DNA of 64,000 bases. Origin: Burkholderiales bacterium. GTDB taxonomy: Bacteria > Pseudomonadota > Gammaproteobacteria > Burkholderiales > Burkholderiaceae_E. The stretch is from positions 1 through 64,000 of the forward strand of contig JAPLQE010000055.1 in NCBI GenBank assembly GCA_026399835.1, read 5' to 3'. Both the position numbers and the translations under genes were made by a program. The first letter of the stretch is position 1. Each line of letters begins with the position of its first letter. Below are positions 33,129 through 41,065 of the stretch, piece by piece. Below the pieces are notes generated by a model that was not told the origin of the DNA, made no database searches, and saw only the letters and a list, made by a program, of their open reading frames with translations.

Positions 33129-33881
33129 ATGTTCGAGCGGATCAAGGAAGACATCGCCACGGTTCGCGAGCGCGACCCGGCCGCCCGCACCTCGCTCGAG
33201 GTGCTGCTGGCCTACCCGGGCGTGCATGCGCTCGCGATCCACCGGGTCGCCAAGGCGGTGCGGCGGGCGGGGCTCCACACCGGCGCACGGCTGGTGTCGC
33301 ACCTCGGGCGCATGCTGACCGGCATCGAGATCCATCCGGGCGCGCAGATCGGACGCCGCGTCTTCATCGACCATGGCATGGGCGTGGTCATCGGCGAGAC
33401 CGCCGAGGTCGGCGACGACTGCACGATCTACCAGGGCGTGACGCTCGGCGGCACCTCGCTCACCCGGGGTGCCAAGCGCCATCCGACGCTCGAGGCGGGC
33501 GTGGTGATCGGTGCCGGCGCCAAGGTGCTCGGTGGCTTCACCGTCGGCACGCGCGCCCGGGTCGGGTCCAATTCGGTGGTGCTCAAGACCGTGCCGCCGG
33601 GTGCCACCGCGGTGGGCATCCCGGCGCGGATCCTGGGTGACGACGTCGACGCGCGCCGCGAGGCGCAGGCCGAGAAGATGGGCTTCTCCGCCTATGCGGT
33701 CACCCAGGGTGCGGACGATCCGCTGTCGGTCGCGCTGCACCAGCTGATCGACCATGTGGCCGAGCAGGACCGCCGGATCGACCAGCTGACCGCCGCGCTC
33801 GAGCGGCTCGGCGGCGCGCGCCCGCAGGGCTGCGACGGCTCGCCGCTCGACGCGGGCCGCCTGAGCCGGCTGGTGGACTAA
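33129..33881 (+). CDS. cysE: serine O-acetyltransferase
   Basis: Acetylates serine for cysteine synthesis. The 250-residue protein has an N-terminal helical part and a left-handed parallel beta-helix of hexapeptide repeats (about 65-175). [23 protein letters not shown] contains the catalytic His/Asp pair, followed by [11 protein letters not shown]. The C-terminal extension after the helix is longer than in compact CysE proteins. Its last 26 bases are copied as tandem repeats just downstream. The protein ends in ...LVD rather than the usual ...Ile that docks into CysK, so cysteine-synthase complex formation is uncertain. Confidence 0.93.
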   Translation: MFERIKEDIATVRERDPAARTSLEVLLAYPGVHALAIHRVAKAVRRAGLHTGARLVSHLGRMLTGIEIHPGAQIGRRVFIDHGMGVVIGETAEVGDDCTIYQGVTLGGTSLTRGAKRHPTLEAGVVIGAGAKVLGGFTVGTRARVGSNSVVLKTVPPGATAVGIPARILGDDVDARREAQAEKMGFSAYAVTQGADDPLSVALHQLIDHVAEQDRRIDQLTAALERLGGARPQGCDGSPLDAGRLSRLVD

Positions 33882-33957
33882 GCCGCCCGAGCCGGCGAGC
33901 GTACCAAGCCGCCCGAGCCGGCGCGCGTACCAAGCCGCCTGAGCCGGCGGGTGGACC
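33854..33957. repeat. four tandem 26-bp repeats spanning the 3' end of cysE
   Basis: Copies at 33854-33879, 33880-33905, 33906-33931 and 33932-33957 share the core CCGCC(C/T)GAGCCGGC. Copy 1 is coding (the last codons of cysE), and copies 2-4 follow the stop. Copy 4 is closest to copy 1 (CCTGAGCCGG core, GTGGAC end). This looks like local duplication of the gene end rather than a mobile repeat. Confidence 0.9.
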
Positions 33958-33973
33958 AGGCACCCGGCTCAGG
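33938..33973. terminator. hairpin between convergent cysE and lpxH, possible terminator
   Basis: CCTGAGCCGG (33938-33947) in the last 26-bp repeat copy is perfectly complementary to CCGGCTCAGG (33964-33973) at the 3' end of lpxH, giving a 10-bp stem with a 16-base loop. There is no T-tract, so it may act as a 3' stabiliser or rho-linked pause rather than an intrinsic terminator. Confidence 0.45.
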
Positions 33974-34748
33974 CCGGCGGCAGTGCCACCGGCTCGCCGT
34001 CGCGCCACAGCAGCATCGCGCCGCGTGCGGTGTCGCCTTCCTCGTCCCAGTCGGTCAGCACGAGGCGCGTGCGCGCCGCGTCCCCGTCGACCCAGCGGTG
34101 CACCGCAGGCCGGTGCGTGTGGCCGTGCACCAGCAGGCGGGCGCCGGCCTCGCGCATCGCGCCCTCGACCGCCGCGGGGTTGACGTCCATGAGGGCACCG
34201 GGCTTCTCGCGCTTGCCCGCCTCGCTGGTCTCGCGCACGGCCCGCCCGATCGCGAAGCGCTCGGCGAGCGGCCGCGCGAGGAACGCGCGTTGCCAGGCCG
34301 GATCGCGGCAGGTGCTGCGCCACTGCTGGTACACGAGGTCGTCGGTGCAGAGCGCGTCGCCGTGGGCGAGCAGGGCCGGCACGCCGTGCAGCTCGATCGG
34401 GGTCGGGTCGGCCAGCAGCGTCGCGCCGCAGCGCCGCGAGTACGGCGTCACCGAGCCGTCGGGCAGCGGCGCGTCGAGCAGGAAGTCGCGGTTGCCGCGC
34501 ATCAGCCAGACCCGCGCGCCGCCGGCTGCCAGGCCCGACAGCACGCCGGCGAGCGCTTCGGCCAGCGCATCCGCCCCGTCGTCACCGACCCAGAGCTCGA
34601 ACAGGTCGCCGAGCAGCACCACATGCGCCGCGTCCGGTCCGTGCCGGCGCAGCGCGGCCAGGAAGCGCGCCGCGGTGCGGGGCGCCTCCGGCGCGAGGTG
34701 CATGTCCGACGCCAGCAGCACCGGCTCGTCGCGAGGGATCCGCAGCAT
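33969..34748 (-). CDS. lpxH: UDP-2,3-diacylglucosamine diphosphatase
   Basis: Lipid A pathway enzyme that cleaves UDP-2,3-diacylglucosamine to lipid X and UMP at the inner membrane. The 259-residue protein has the full dinuclear metal set of the calcineurin-like fold: LLASDMHL, LLGDLFELWVG, MRGNRDFLL, LLAHGD and LVHGHTHRP. SDMHL replaces the more common SDLHL with the ligands unchanged. It is the last gene of the TPR-cyclophilin-lpxH run, 19 bp after the cyclophilin stop. Confidence 0.93.
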   Translation of the reverse strand: MLRIPRDEPVLLASDMHLAPEAPRTAARFLAALRRHGPDAAHVVLLGDLFELWVGDDGADALAEALAGVLSGLAAGGARVWLMRGNRDFLLDAPLPDGSVTPYSRRCGATLLADPTPIELHGVPALLAHGDALCTDDLVYQQWRSTCRDPAWQRAFLARPLAERFAIGRAVRETSEAGKREKPGALMDVNPAAVEGAMREAGARLLVHGHTHRPAVHRWVDGDAARTRLVLTDWDEEGDTARGAMLLWRDGEPVALPPA

Positions 34749-34767
34749 CGCGACGCTCGCCGGACGC

Positions 34768-35346
34768 TTACTTCGCGCCGACCCGGGTCACCGACTGGAT
34801 CACCACCTGCTCGGCGGGCACGTCGCGGTGCATGCCGGTGGAGGTCGTCTTCACCGCCTTGATCGCGGTGACGGTGTCCATGCCCTGGACCACCTTGCCG
34901 AAGACCGCGTAGCCGTGCCCGTCGGGCTGGGGGTGGTTGAGCATCGCGTTGTCGACGACGTTGATGAAGAACTGCGAGGTGGCCGAGTCGGGCACCGAGG
35001 TGCGGGCCATCGCCAGCCAGCCGGTGTCGTTCTTCAGGCCGTTCTGCGACTCGAGCTTGATCGGGGCGTTGGTCGGCTTCTGCTTCATGTCGGGGGTGAA
35101 GCCGCCGCCCTGGATCATGAAGTTGCCGATGACGCGGTGGAAGATCGTGCCGTCGTAGTGCTTCGAGTCGACGTACTTCAGGAAGTTCTCGACGGTCGCC
35201 GGCGCCTTGGCCGGGTACAGCTCGACGACGATCTCGCCTTTGGATGTCTTGATGAGCACCTGCGGGTTGGCCTGGGCCGAGGCGCCCTCGGGCACCGCCG
35301 AGAGCGAGAGGAGCAGGGCGCCGATCAGCGGGAGGGACTTGTTCAT
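34768..35346 (-). CDS. ppiA: periplasmic cyclophilin-type peptidyl-prolyl isomerase
   Basis: A 192-residue cyclophilin with a signal peptide (about residues 1-24, ending ASAQA), so it acts in the periplasm. The catalytic segment [15 protein letters not shown] (about 70-84) and the [13 protein letters not shown] segment (about 120) are intact. It is the same length as E. coli PpiA. Its ATG overlaps the stop of the TPR gene (ATGA), and lpxH follows, making a three-gene operon. Confidence 0.92.
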   Translation of the reverse strand: MNKSLPLIGALLLSLSAVPEGASAQANPQVLIKTSKGEIVVELYPAKAPATVENFLKYVDSKHYDGTIFHRVIGNFMIQGGGFTPDMKQKPTNAPIKLESQNGLKNDTGWLAMARTSVPDSATSQFFINVVDNAMLNHPQPDGHGYAVFGKVVQGMDTVTAIKAVKTTSTGMHRDVPAEQVVIQSVTRVGAK

Positions 35347-36083
35347 CGTGGGGTCACCTGAGGTGGGGGGTGCGCACCGGGGCGCGGGTTGCGGGAATCC
35401 GGGGGGACGGCCTGCACGCGGGCGATCAGCTCGCGCGCGAGCGCGAGCTTGCTGCGGGTGGACTGGTTGCGGGCATCCAGCCGTCCGGCCTGCTCGTAGG
35501 CGCGAGCGGCGAGCTGCAGATGGATGTCGCCGAGGTTCTCGTGAGCGAGCGCATAGGTGGGCACGGCGCGCACCGACTGCTCGAGCGCCTGGCGCGCGGC
35601 CTCCCATTCGCCGCGCCCGGCATGGATCACGGCGAGGTTGTTGTAAGGCTCGGGCAGCTCGGGGAAGTCCTCGGTCATGCCGCGGAACATCGTCAGCGCC
35701 TCGTCGGTGCGTCCGCGCTCGGCGAGGATCACGCCGCGCAGGAAGCGCAGCTGCGCGTTGCGCGGGTCGGTCTTGAGCGCCTCGTCGGTGACGCCCAGCG
35801 CCTCGTCGATGCGGCCGGCGCGGTACGCCGCGATCGCCCCGTCGTACGGCGTGGTGAGGGTCGGGCGGAGCGGCTCGGGTGCGCCCATCGGGTTCGAGGT
35901 CCCGGACGGGAGCGTCGGGCCGCTCAGGCCGACCCCCTGCGCCCAGGCGCCCGCCGCCGCGAACGCCAGCACGACGGCCGCCAGCCGCCGTGGGCGGCGC
36001 CCCCGGAGGGCCCGCGGTCGCGCTGCTATACTCGACCGATTCGCCGCGGATGCTGCGAGGGCCACCTGTGGAGCCGGTTTCAT
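35343..36083 (-). CDS. exported TPR-repeat protein
   Basis: A 246-residue protein with a long basic N-region, a hydrophobic segment (about 34-48, ending AGAWAQ) and four or so tetratricopeptide repeats (about 80-225). [21 protein letters not shown] and [21 protein letters not shown] are clear units. A periplasmic scaffold role is likely, and the partner is unknown. The ATG at 36083 lies only 6 bases after a -10 box, predicting a leaderless mRNA. Without that start the signal peptide would have no upstream start codon. Co-transcribed with ppiA and lpxH. Confidence 0.85.
   Translation of the reverse strand: MKPAPQVALAASAANRSSIAARPRALRGRRPRRLAAVVLAFAAAGAWAQGVGLSGPTLPSGTSNPMGAPEPLRPTLTTPYDGAIAAYRAGRIDEALGVTDEALKTDPRNAQLRFLRGVILAERGRTDEALTMFRGMTEDFPELPEPYNNLAVIHAGRGEWEAARQALEQSVRAVPTYALAHENLGDIHLQLAARAYEQAGRLDARNQSTRSKLALARELIARVQAVPPDSRNPRPGAHPPPQVTPR
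36027..36032 (+). promoter_or_regulatory. -10 box (TATACT) of the cysS-alkA-accA-tilS unit
   Basis: GCTATACTC lies 118 bases before the cysS ATG and inside the 5' coding part of the divergent TPR gene. The predicted transcript starts near 36039, so its leader is antisense to the first 45 bases of the TPR gene. Confidence 0.5.
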
Positions 36084-36089
36084 CCGGTC

Positions 36090-36095
36090 ATTCTA
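36090..36095 (-). promoter_or_regulatory. -10 box (TAGAAT) of the TPR-ppiA-lpxH operon
   Basis: On the minus strand TTGCTAGAATG ends six bases before the ATG at 36083, so transcription should begin on or next to the start codon. Confidence 0.55.
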
Positions 36096-36149
36096 GCAAC
36101 CCGGCCCCGGCTCCCCGTCCTCAGACCGGCGCTTCCCCCCGCTGCCCGC

Positions 36150-37547
36150 ATGCTCCGTATCCACAACACGCTGACGCGCCGCAAGGAAGACTTCGCCCCG
36201 CTCGAGCCTGGCCGGGTGCGGATGTACGTCTGCGGCATCACGGTCTACGACTACTGCCACATCGGGCACGCCCGGATGATGCTGGTGTTCGACATGGTGG
36301 CGCGCTGGCTGCGCACCAGCGGCTACGGGCTCACCTACGTCCGCAACATCACCGACATCGACGACAAGATCATCCGTCGTGCGGTGCAGAACGGCGAGAC
36401 CATCGGTGCGCTCACCGGTCGCTTCATCGCGGCGATGCACGAGGACCTCGATGCGCTCGGCGTGCTGCGGCCCGACCACGAGCCGCGCGCCACCGACTTC
36501 GTGCCGCAGATGCTCGACATCATCGGCCTGCTCGAGAAGAAGGGCCTGGCCTACGCGACGCCGGACGGCGACGTCGATTTCGCGGTGCGCCGCTTCGAGG
36601 GCTACGGCAAGCTCTCGGGCAAGTCGCTCGACGAGCTGCGCGCCGGCGAGCGCGTCGCGGTCGGCGACGGCAAGCAGGACCCGCTCGACTTCGTGCTCTG
36701 GAAGGCCGCCAAGCCCGACGAGCCTGCCGAGGCGAAGTGGCCCTCGCCCTGGGGGGCCGGCCGCCCGGGCTGGCACATCGAGTGCTCGGCGATGTCCTCG
36801 GCCCTGCTCGGCAACACCTTCGACATCCACGGCGGCGGCGCAGACCTGCAGTTCCCGCACCACGAGAACGAGATCGCGCAGAGCGAGGGGGCCCACGGCG
36901 GCACCTTCGTGCGCTACTGGATGCACAACGGCTTCGTGCGGGTCGACGACGAGAAGATGTCGAAGTCGCTCGGCAACTTCTTCACGATCCGCGAGGTGCT
37001 CGAGCGCTACGACCCGGAGGTGCTGCGCCTGTTCGTGCTGCGCGCCCACTACCGCAGCCCGCTCAACTACTCCGACGCCCACCTCGACGATGCCCGCGCC
37101 AGCCTGCTCAGGCTGTACACGGCGCTGTCCTCCGGCGCCGGCGGCCCCGCCGGCGAGCCCGACTGGAGCCGGCCCGACGGGGCGCGCTTTCGCGAGGCGA
37201 TGGACGACGACTTCAACACCCCGGTCGCGGTGTCGGTGCTCTTCGAGCTGGCCGGCGAGGTCAATCGCAGCCGCGACCCCGCGGCCGAACGCCAGCTGCG
37301 GGCGCTCGCGGGCGTGCTGGGGCTGCTCGGCGGCGACCGCGACGCGGTGGTCCGCGGCGGGCTGCTCGGGCGCAGCCGCGAGGCCGGCGCGCTCGACGAC
37401 GCCGAGATCGACGCGCGTGTCGCGCAGCGCACCGAGGCCAAGAAGGCGCGCCGCTTCGACGAGGCCGACCGGCTGCGCGCCGAGCTGCTGGCGCTGGGCG
37501 TGGTCCTCGAGGACGGCGCGGGCGGCACCCGGTGGCGGCGCGCCTGA
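36150..37547 (+). CDS. cysS: cysteinyl-tRNA synthetase
   Basis: A 465-residue class I synthetase. The zinc-binding Cys is in [18 protein letters not shown], which also holds the HIGH motif (about 28-41). [10 protein letters not shown] and [12 protein letters not shown] supply the other zinc ligands (about 209-240). The KMSKS loop is [11 protein letters not shown] (about 270). The length is standard for the family. The ATG at 36150 gives the usual [13 protein letters not shown] start. It opens the conserved cysS-alkA-accA-tilS order of Burkholderiales. Confidence 0.97.
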   Translation: MLRIHNTLTRRKEDFAPLEPGRVRMYVCGITVYDYCHIGHARMMLVFDMVARWLRTSGYGLTYVRNITDIDDKIIRRAVQNGETIGALTGRFIAAMHEDLDALGVLRPDHEPRATDFVPQMLDIIGLLEKKGLAYATPDGDVDFAVRRFEGYGKLSGKSLDELRAGERVAVGDGKQDPLDFVLWKAAKPDEPAEAKWPSPWGAGRPGWHIECSAMSSALLGNTFDIHGGGADLQFPHHENEIAQSEGAHGGTFVRYWMHNGFVRVDDEKMSKSLGNFFTIREVLERYDPEVLRLFVLRAHYRSPLNYSDAHLDDARASLLRLYTALSSGAGGPAGEPDWSRPDGARFREAMDDDFNTPVAVSVLFELAGEVNRSRDPAAERQLRALAGVLGLLGGDRDAVVRGGLLGRSREAGALDDAEIDARVAQRTEAKKARRFDEADRLRAELLALGVVLEDGAGGTRWRRA

Positions 37548-37593
37548 CGCCGCCCCCGGCACGCTGCCGCGGGTCGCTCGGACGGGGTGCCCC

Positions 37594-38238
37594 GTGGCCG
37601 TGATCGCGCCGCCGGGCACCCGCCCGCCCTGGTGGGACGACGCCAGCCGGGCGCTGGCCGCGGGCGACCCGGTGATGGCCGGCGTCATCGGCGCCTGGAC
37701 CGGGCGCGGCCACCTCGCTTCGCGCGGCGATCCGTTCACCACGCTCGCCCGCTCGATCGTCGGCCAGCAGATCTCGGTCAAGGCCGCCCAGGCCGTCTGG
37801 CTGCGCTTCGAGAAGGCCGCCAGGACGGTCACGCCGCAGCGTGTCGCACGCATGCGACTCACGACGATGACCGGTGCCGGCCTGTCGACCCGAAAGGCCG
37901 AATACGTCCGCGACCTGGCGGTGCATTTCGTCGGCGGAACCGTCGATCCGATCCATTGGCCGGAGGTCGACGACGAGGCGGTGATCGACGAGCTCGTCCA
38001 GGTCCGCGGCATCGGACGCTGGACAGCCGAGATGTTCCTGATCTTCAATCTGCTCCGGCCCGATGTCTTTCCGCTGGACGACCTCGGGCTCACGAAAGCC
38101 ATCGCGATCCACTACAACGACGGCCGCCCGGTCACCCGAGCCGAGGCGCAGGCGCTGGGTGAGCGCTGGCGCCCCTGGCGTACGCTGGCCACCTGGTACA
38201 TGTGGCGCAGCCTGGACCCCTTGCCGGTCGATTACTGA
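37594..38238 (+). CDS. DNA-3-methyladenine glycosylase II (AlkA-like, HhH-GPD)
   Basis: A 214-residue base-excision enzyme that removes alkylated purines. The helix-hairpin-helix is LVQVRGIGRWTAEMFLIF (about 133-150), followed by the catalytic aspartate in DVFPLDDLGL (about 160). FTTLARSIVGQQISVKAA is the typical N-terminal helix pair. It lacks the N-terminal TBP-like domain of E. coli AlkA. The start is uncertain: GTG at 37594 or GTG at 37600. It lies between cysS and accA. Confidence 0.9.
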   Translation: MAVIAPPGTRPPWWDDASRALAAGDPVMAGVIGAWTGRGHLASRGDPFTTLARSIVGQQISVKAAQAVWLRFEKAARTVTPQRVARMRLTTMTGAGLSTRKAEYVRDLAVHFVGGTVDPIHWPEVDDEAVIDELVQVRGIGRWTAEMFLIFNLLRPDVFPLDDLGLTKAIAIHYNDGRPVTRAEAQALGERWRPWRTLATWYMWRSLDPLPVDY

Positions 38239-38244
38239 GACGAC

Positions 38245-39207
38245 ATGAAGACGACGTTTCTCGAGTTCGAGCAGCCCATCGCGGAGCTGGAAGCCAAGAT
38301 CGACGAGCTGCGCTTCGTTCAGGACGATTCCGCGGTCGACATCGCCGACGAGATCCAGCGGCTGGAGAAGAAGAGCCAGTCGCTCGTCAAGGACACCTAC
38401 GCGAAGCTGACCCCGTGGCAGGTCGCGCAGGTGGCCCGTCATCCGCAGCGGCCCTATACGCTCGACTACATCGCTGCGATGTTCACCGACTTCCACGAGC
38501 TGCACGGCGACCGCAGCTATGCGGACGATCCGTCGATCGTCGGTGGCCCGGCCCGCTTCAACGGCCAGCCGGTGATGGTCATCGGCCACCAGAAGGGCCG
38601 CGACACCAAGGACCGCGGCTACCGCAACTTCGGCATGCCCCGCCCCGAGGGCTACCGCAAGGCGCTGCGCCTGATGCGCACCGCCGAGAAGTTCGGCCTG
38701 CCGGTGATCACCTTCGTCGACACGCCCGGCGCCTTCCCGGGCATCGGCGCCGAGGAGCGCGGCCAGTCGGAGGCGATCGGCCGCAACCTCTATGCGATGG
38801 CCGAACTGCGCGTCCCGATCGTCTCGACCATCATCGGCGAGGGCGGCTCGGGCGGTGCGCTCGCGATCGCGGTCGGCGACTGCGTGCTGATGCTGCAGCA
38901 CGCGATCTACTCGGTGATCTCGCCCGAGGGCTGTGCCTCGATCCTCTGGAAGACCGCCGAGAAGGCCCCCGAGGCGGCCGAGACGCTGGGGGTCACCGCG
39001 CACCGGCTCAAGGCGCTCGGACTGATCGACCGGATCGTCAACGAGCCCCTGGGCGGCGCGCACCGCGATCCGACGCAGATGGCGCAGATGCTCAAGCGGG
39101 CGCTGGGCGAGGCGCTGCGCCAGTTCCAGAACGTGCAGACCGCCGACCTGCTCAAGCAGCGCCGCCAGCGCATCCTCGCGTATGGCAAGGTCAAGGAAAT
39201 CGGTTGA
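38245..39207 (+). CDS. accA: acetyl-CoA carboxylase carboxyltransferase subunit alpha
   Basis: A 320-residue subunit that, with AccD, moves the carboxyl group from biotin to acetyl-CoA in fatty-acid initiation. The N-terminal coiled coil ([17 protein letters not shown]) is followed by a crotonase-fold domain with [18 protein letters not shown] (about 154) and the oxyanion-hole segment [16 protein letters not shown] (about 197). Full family length. The stop is overlapped for 26 bp by tilS. Six bases separate it from alkA. Confidence 0.97.
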   Translation: MKTTFLEFEQPIAELEAKIDELRFVQDDSAVDIADEIQRLEKKSQSLVKDTYAKLTPWQVAQVARHPQRPYTLDYIAAMFTDFHELHGDRSYADDPSIVGGPARFNGQPVMVIGHQKGRDTKDRGYRNFGMPRPEGYRKALRLMRTAEKFGLPVITFVDTPGAFPGIGAEERGQSEAIGRNLYAMAELRVPIVSTIIGEGGSGGALAIAVGDCVLMLQHAIYSVISPEGCASILWKTAEKAPEAAETLGVTAHRLKALGLIDRIVNEPLGGAHRDPTQMAQMLKRALGEALRQFQNVQTADLLKQRRQRILAYGKVKEIG

Positions 39208-40588
39208 TGCGCTGATCGGCGCGGCGCTCGCCGCGCCCGAGGGCGGGGACGGCGGCGGGCCCCTGGCGGTCGCCTTCAGCGGCGGCCTCGACTCCACCGT
39301 GCTGCTGCATGCCGCGACGCGCCGTCTGGGCGCCTCGCGCGTGCTCGCGCTGCACGTGCACCACGGGCTGCAGCCGCAGGCCGATGCCTGGGTCGCGCAC
39401 TGCGCGGCGCGGGCTGCGGCGCTCGGCGTGCCGTTCCGCGCGCTGCACGCGGCGGGCGCGCCCGCGCCGGGCGAGAGCATCGAGGGCTGGGCCCGCGGGG
39501 TCCGCTACACGCTGCTGCTGGCCGCGGCGCGCGAGGCGGGTGCCTGCGCGCTCGCCACCGCCCACCATGCCGACGACCAGGCCGAGACGCTGCTGCTCGC
39601 ACTCGGGCGGGGCTGCGGGCTGGACGGCCTGACCGGCATCGCGCCGCGCGACCGGCGCGAGGGCGTGATCCTGCTGCGCCCGCTGCTCGAGCTCGGGCGC
39701 GATGCGCTGCTCGAGCACGCACGCATGCACGGGCTCGATTGGGTCGAGGATCCGAGCAACGTCGATGCGCGGGTGCCGCGCAGCGCGTTGCGCATGCGGG
39801 GGCTGCCCGCGCTCGAAGCGGTGCTGCCGGGCTGGGCACAAGGCGTGCCGGCCGCGGTGCAGGCGCTGCGCGATGCCCGTGCGATCGTCGACGAGCGAGC
39901 CGCGCAGGACCTCGCGTCGGCCGTCGCGTCCGGGGCGTCGACGCTCGCCGCCCTCGACCGGCGCGTGCTCGCGGCGTTGCCCGGTGTGCGCATCGACGCC
40001 GTCCTGCGCGCCTGGCTGGGCGCGCTGGGCGAGCCCGCGCCCTCGCGCGCCAAACTCGCGGAGCTGCGCGCCCAGCTCGTCGGCGGCGACGGTGCCTCGG
40101 CCGAGCAGCGGCACGGCGCGCATCGGCTGCACCGCTACCGGGACCTGCTGTGGGCCGACCGCGGGCTGCCGCCTGCGGCGCAGGAGGGGCTCCGCATGCT
40201 GCGCTGGTCGGGCGAGCCGGCGCTGCCGATCGGGGACGCGGGCAGCCTGTGCTTCGACACGGCGCCCGATGGACTGGATGCGGACTGGCTGCGCGCCCGC
40301 ACGCTGCAGGTCGGACCGGTCGCCTCGTCGGCACGGCTTCGGCCCGATGCCGCCGGGCCGAGGCGCACGATCAAGAACCTGCGTCAGGAGGCCGGCCTGC
40401 CGCCGTCGCTGCGCGCGGCGTTTCCTGGCGTGCTCGTGGACGGCCGGCTGCTGTGGGCGGCGCCGTTCGGCCTCGACCGAGGTCCGGACTGGCCCACGGC
40501 GGCGCGGGGCATCGCGCTGCGCTTCGAGCCGGCAGCCTCGAGCCCTGCGTGCGCCTGGGTGGCGCTCAGCGCCGCCAGCAGCCGTTGA
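39182..40588 (+). CDS. tilS: tRNA(Ile)-lysidine synthetase
   Basis: A 468-residue N-type ATP-pyrophosphatase that converts C34 of the CAU tRNA-Ile to lysidine, an essential decoding step. The PP-loop is [13 protein letters not shown] (about 30), [20 protein letters not shown] is at about 125, and DWVEDPSN at about 190. The C-terminal TilS domains follow ([14 protein letters not shown] near 400). The ATG at 39182 overlaps accA. Its 3' end overlaps the convergent pilE gene by 23 bp. Confidence 0.95.
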   Translation: MARSRKSVDALIGAALAAPEGGDGGGPLAVAFSGGLDSTVLLHAATRRLGASRVLALHVHHGLQPQADAWVAHCAARAAALGVPFRALHAAGAPAPGESIEGWARGVRYTLLLAAAREAGACALATAHHADDQAETLLLALGRGCGLDGLTGIAPRDRREGVILLRPLLELGRDALLEHARMHGLDWVEDPSNVDARVPRSALRMRGLPALEAVLPGWAQGVPAAVQALRDARAIVDERAAQDLASAVASGASTLAALDRRVLAALPGVRIDAVLRAWLGALGEPAPSRAKLAELRAQLVGGDGASAEQRHGAHRLHRYRDLLWADRGLPPAAQEGLRMLRWSGEPALPIGDAGSLCFDTAPDGLDADWLRARTLQVGPVASSARLRPDAAGPRRTIKNLRQEAGLPPSLRAAFPGVLVDGRLLWAAPFGLDRGPDWPTAARGIALRFEPAASSPACAWVALSAASSR

Positions 40589-41057
40589 CGCCGAGCGTGC
40601 CCGTGGCCTCGCGCACGCCGGTGCTGAGGATCCGCATCGTCCCGCACCTGTCGGCCGAGTCGAGCGGCACCGCCTGCACCGTGTAGGACTGCGCGTCGAG
40701 CGCGGAGACCGACACCGTGTAGCGCTGGTTGCCGCCGCCGCTCGGCGACTTCTGCAGTTCGGCGGGGAGGTCCGCTGCCGCGAGGACGGTCGTGCACGGC
40801 GGGTTGGTGGCTGCGTTGATGCGGATGTAGCTGTTGCACTCGGCGTAGCGCCGCTCAAGCCAGGTGGCCGCGGCCTGGAGCGTCAGCTGCGCGTCGGACC
40901 GCGCCGCCCGGCGCGTGTATTCGCTGTAGCTCGGCATCGCGACGGCGGCGAGGATGCCGACCACCGTGACGGCGATCAGCAGCTCGACCAGCGTGATGCC
41001 CAGCTGGTGCGACGGACGAACGCAGGGCGGTGACGCAGGCAGGCGCGCGGTGCTCAT
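40566..41057 (-). CDS. pilE: type IV minor pilin, PilE-like
   Basis: A 163-residue prepilin. The cleavage motif is LGITLVELLIAVTVVGILA: Gly at -1, Glu at +5, and Ile rather than the usual Phe at +1. The mature part is a short alpha/beta domain with a C-terminal cysteine pair (ADRCGTM and VNGCW) forming the D-region loop. I prefer the ATG at 41057 over 41063 because AGGG lies six bases upstream of it. It ends the fimT-pilV-pilW-pilX-pilY1-pilE operon, the order seen in Pseudomonas, and primes or tips the pilus. Confidence 0.88.
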   Translation of the reverse strand: MSTARLPASPPCVRPSHQLGITLVELLIAVTVVGILAAVAMPSYSEYTRRAARSDAQLTLQAAATWLERRYAECNSYIRINAATNPPCTTVLAAADLPAELQKSPSGGGNQRYTVSVSALDAQSYTVQAVPLDSADRCGTMRILSTGVREATGTLGVNGCWRR

Positions 41058-41065
41058 GGACATCC

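Noticed and set aside
41057-41063. Longer PilE start at 41063
   Set aside because: The AGGG that would serve as ribosome site directly abuts that ATG, whereas it is correctly spaced for 41057.
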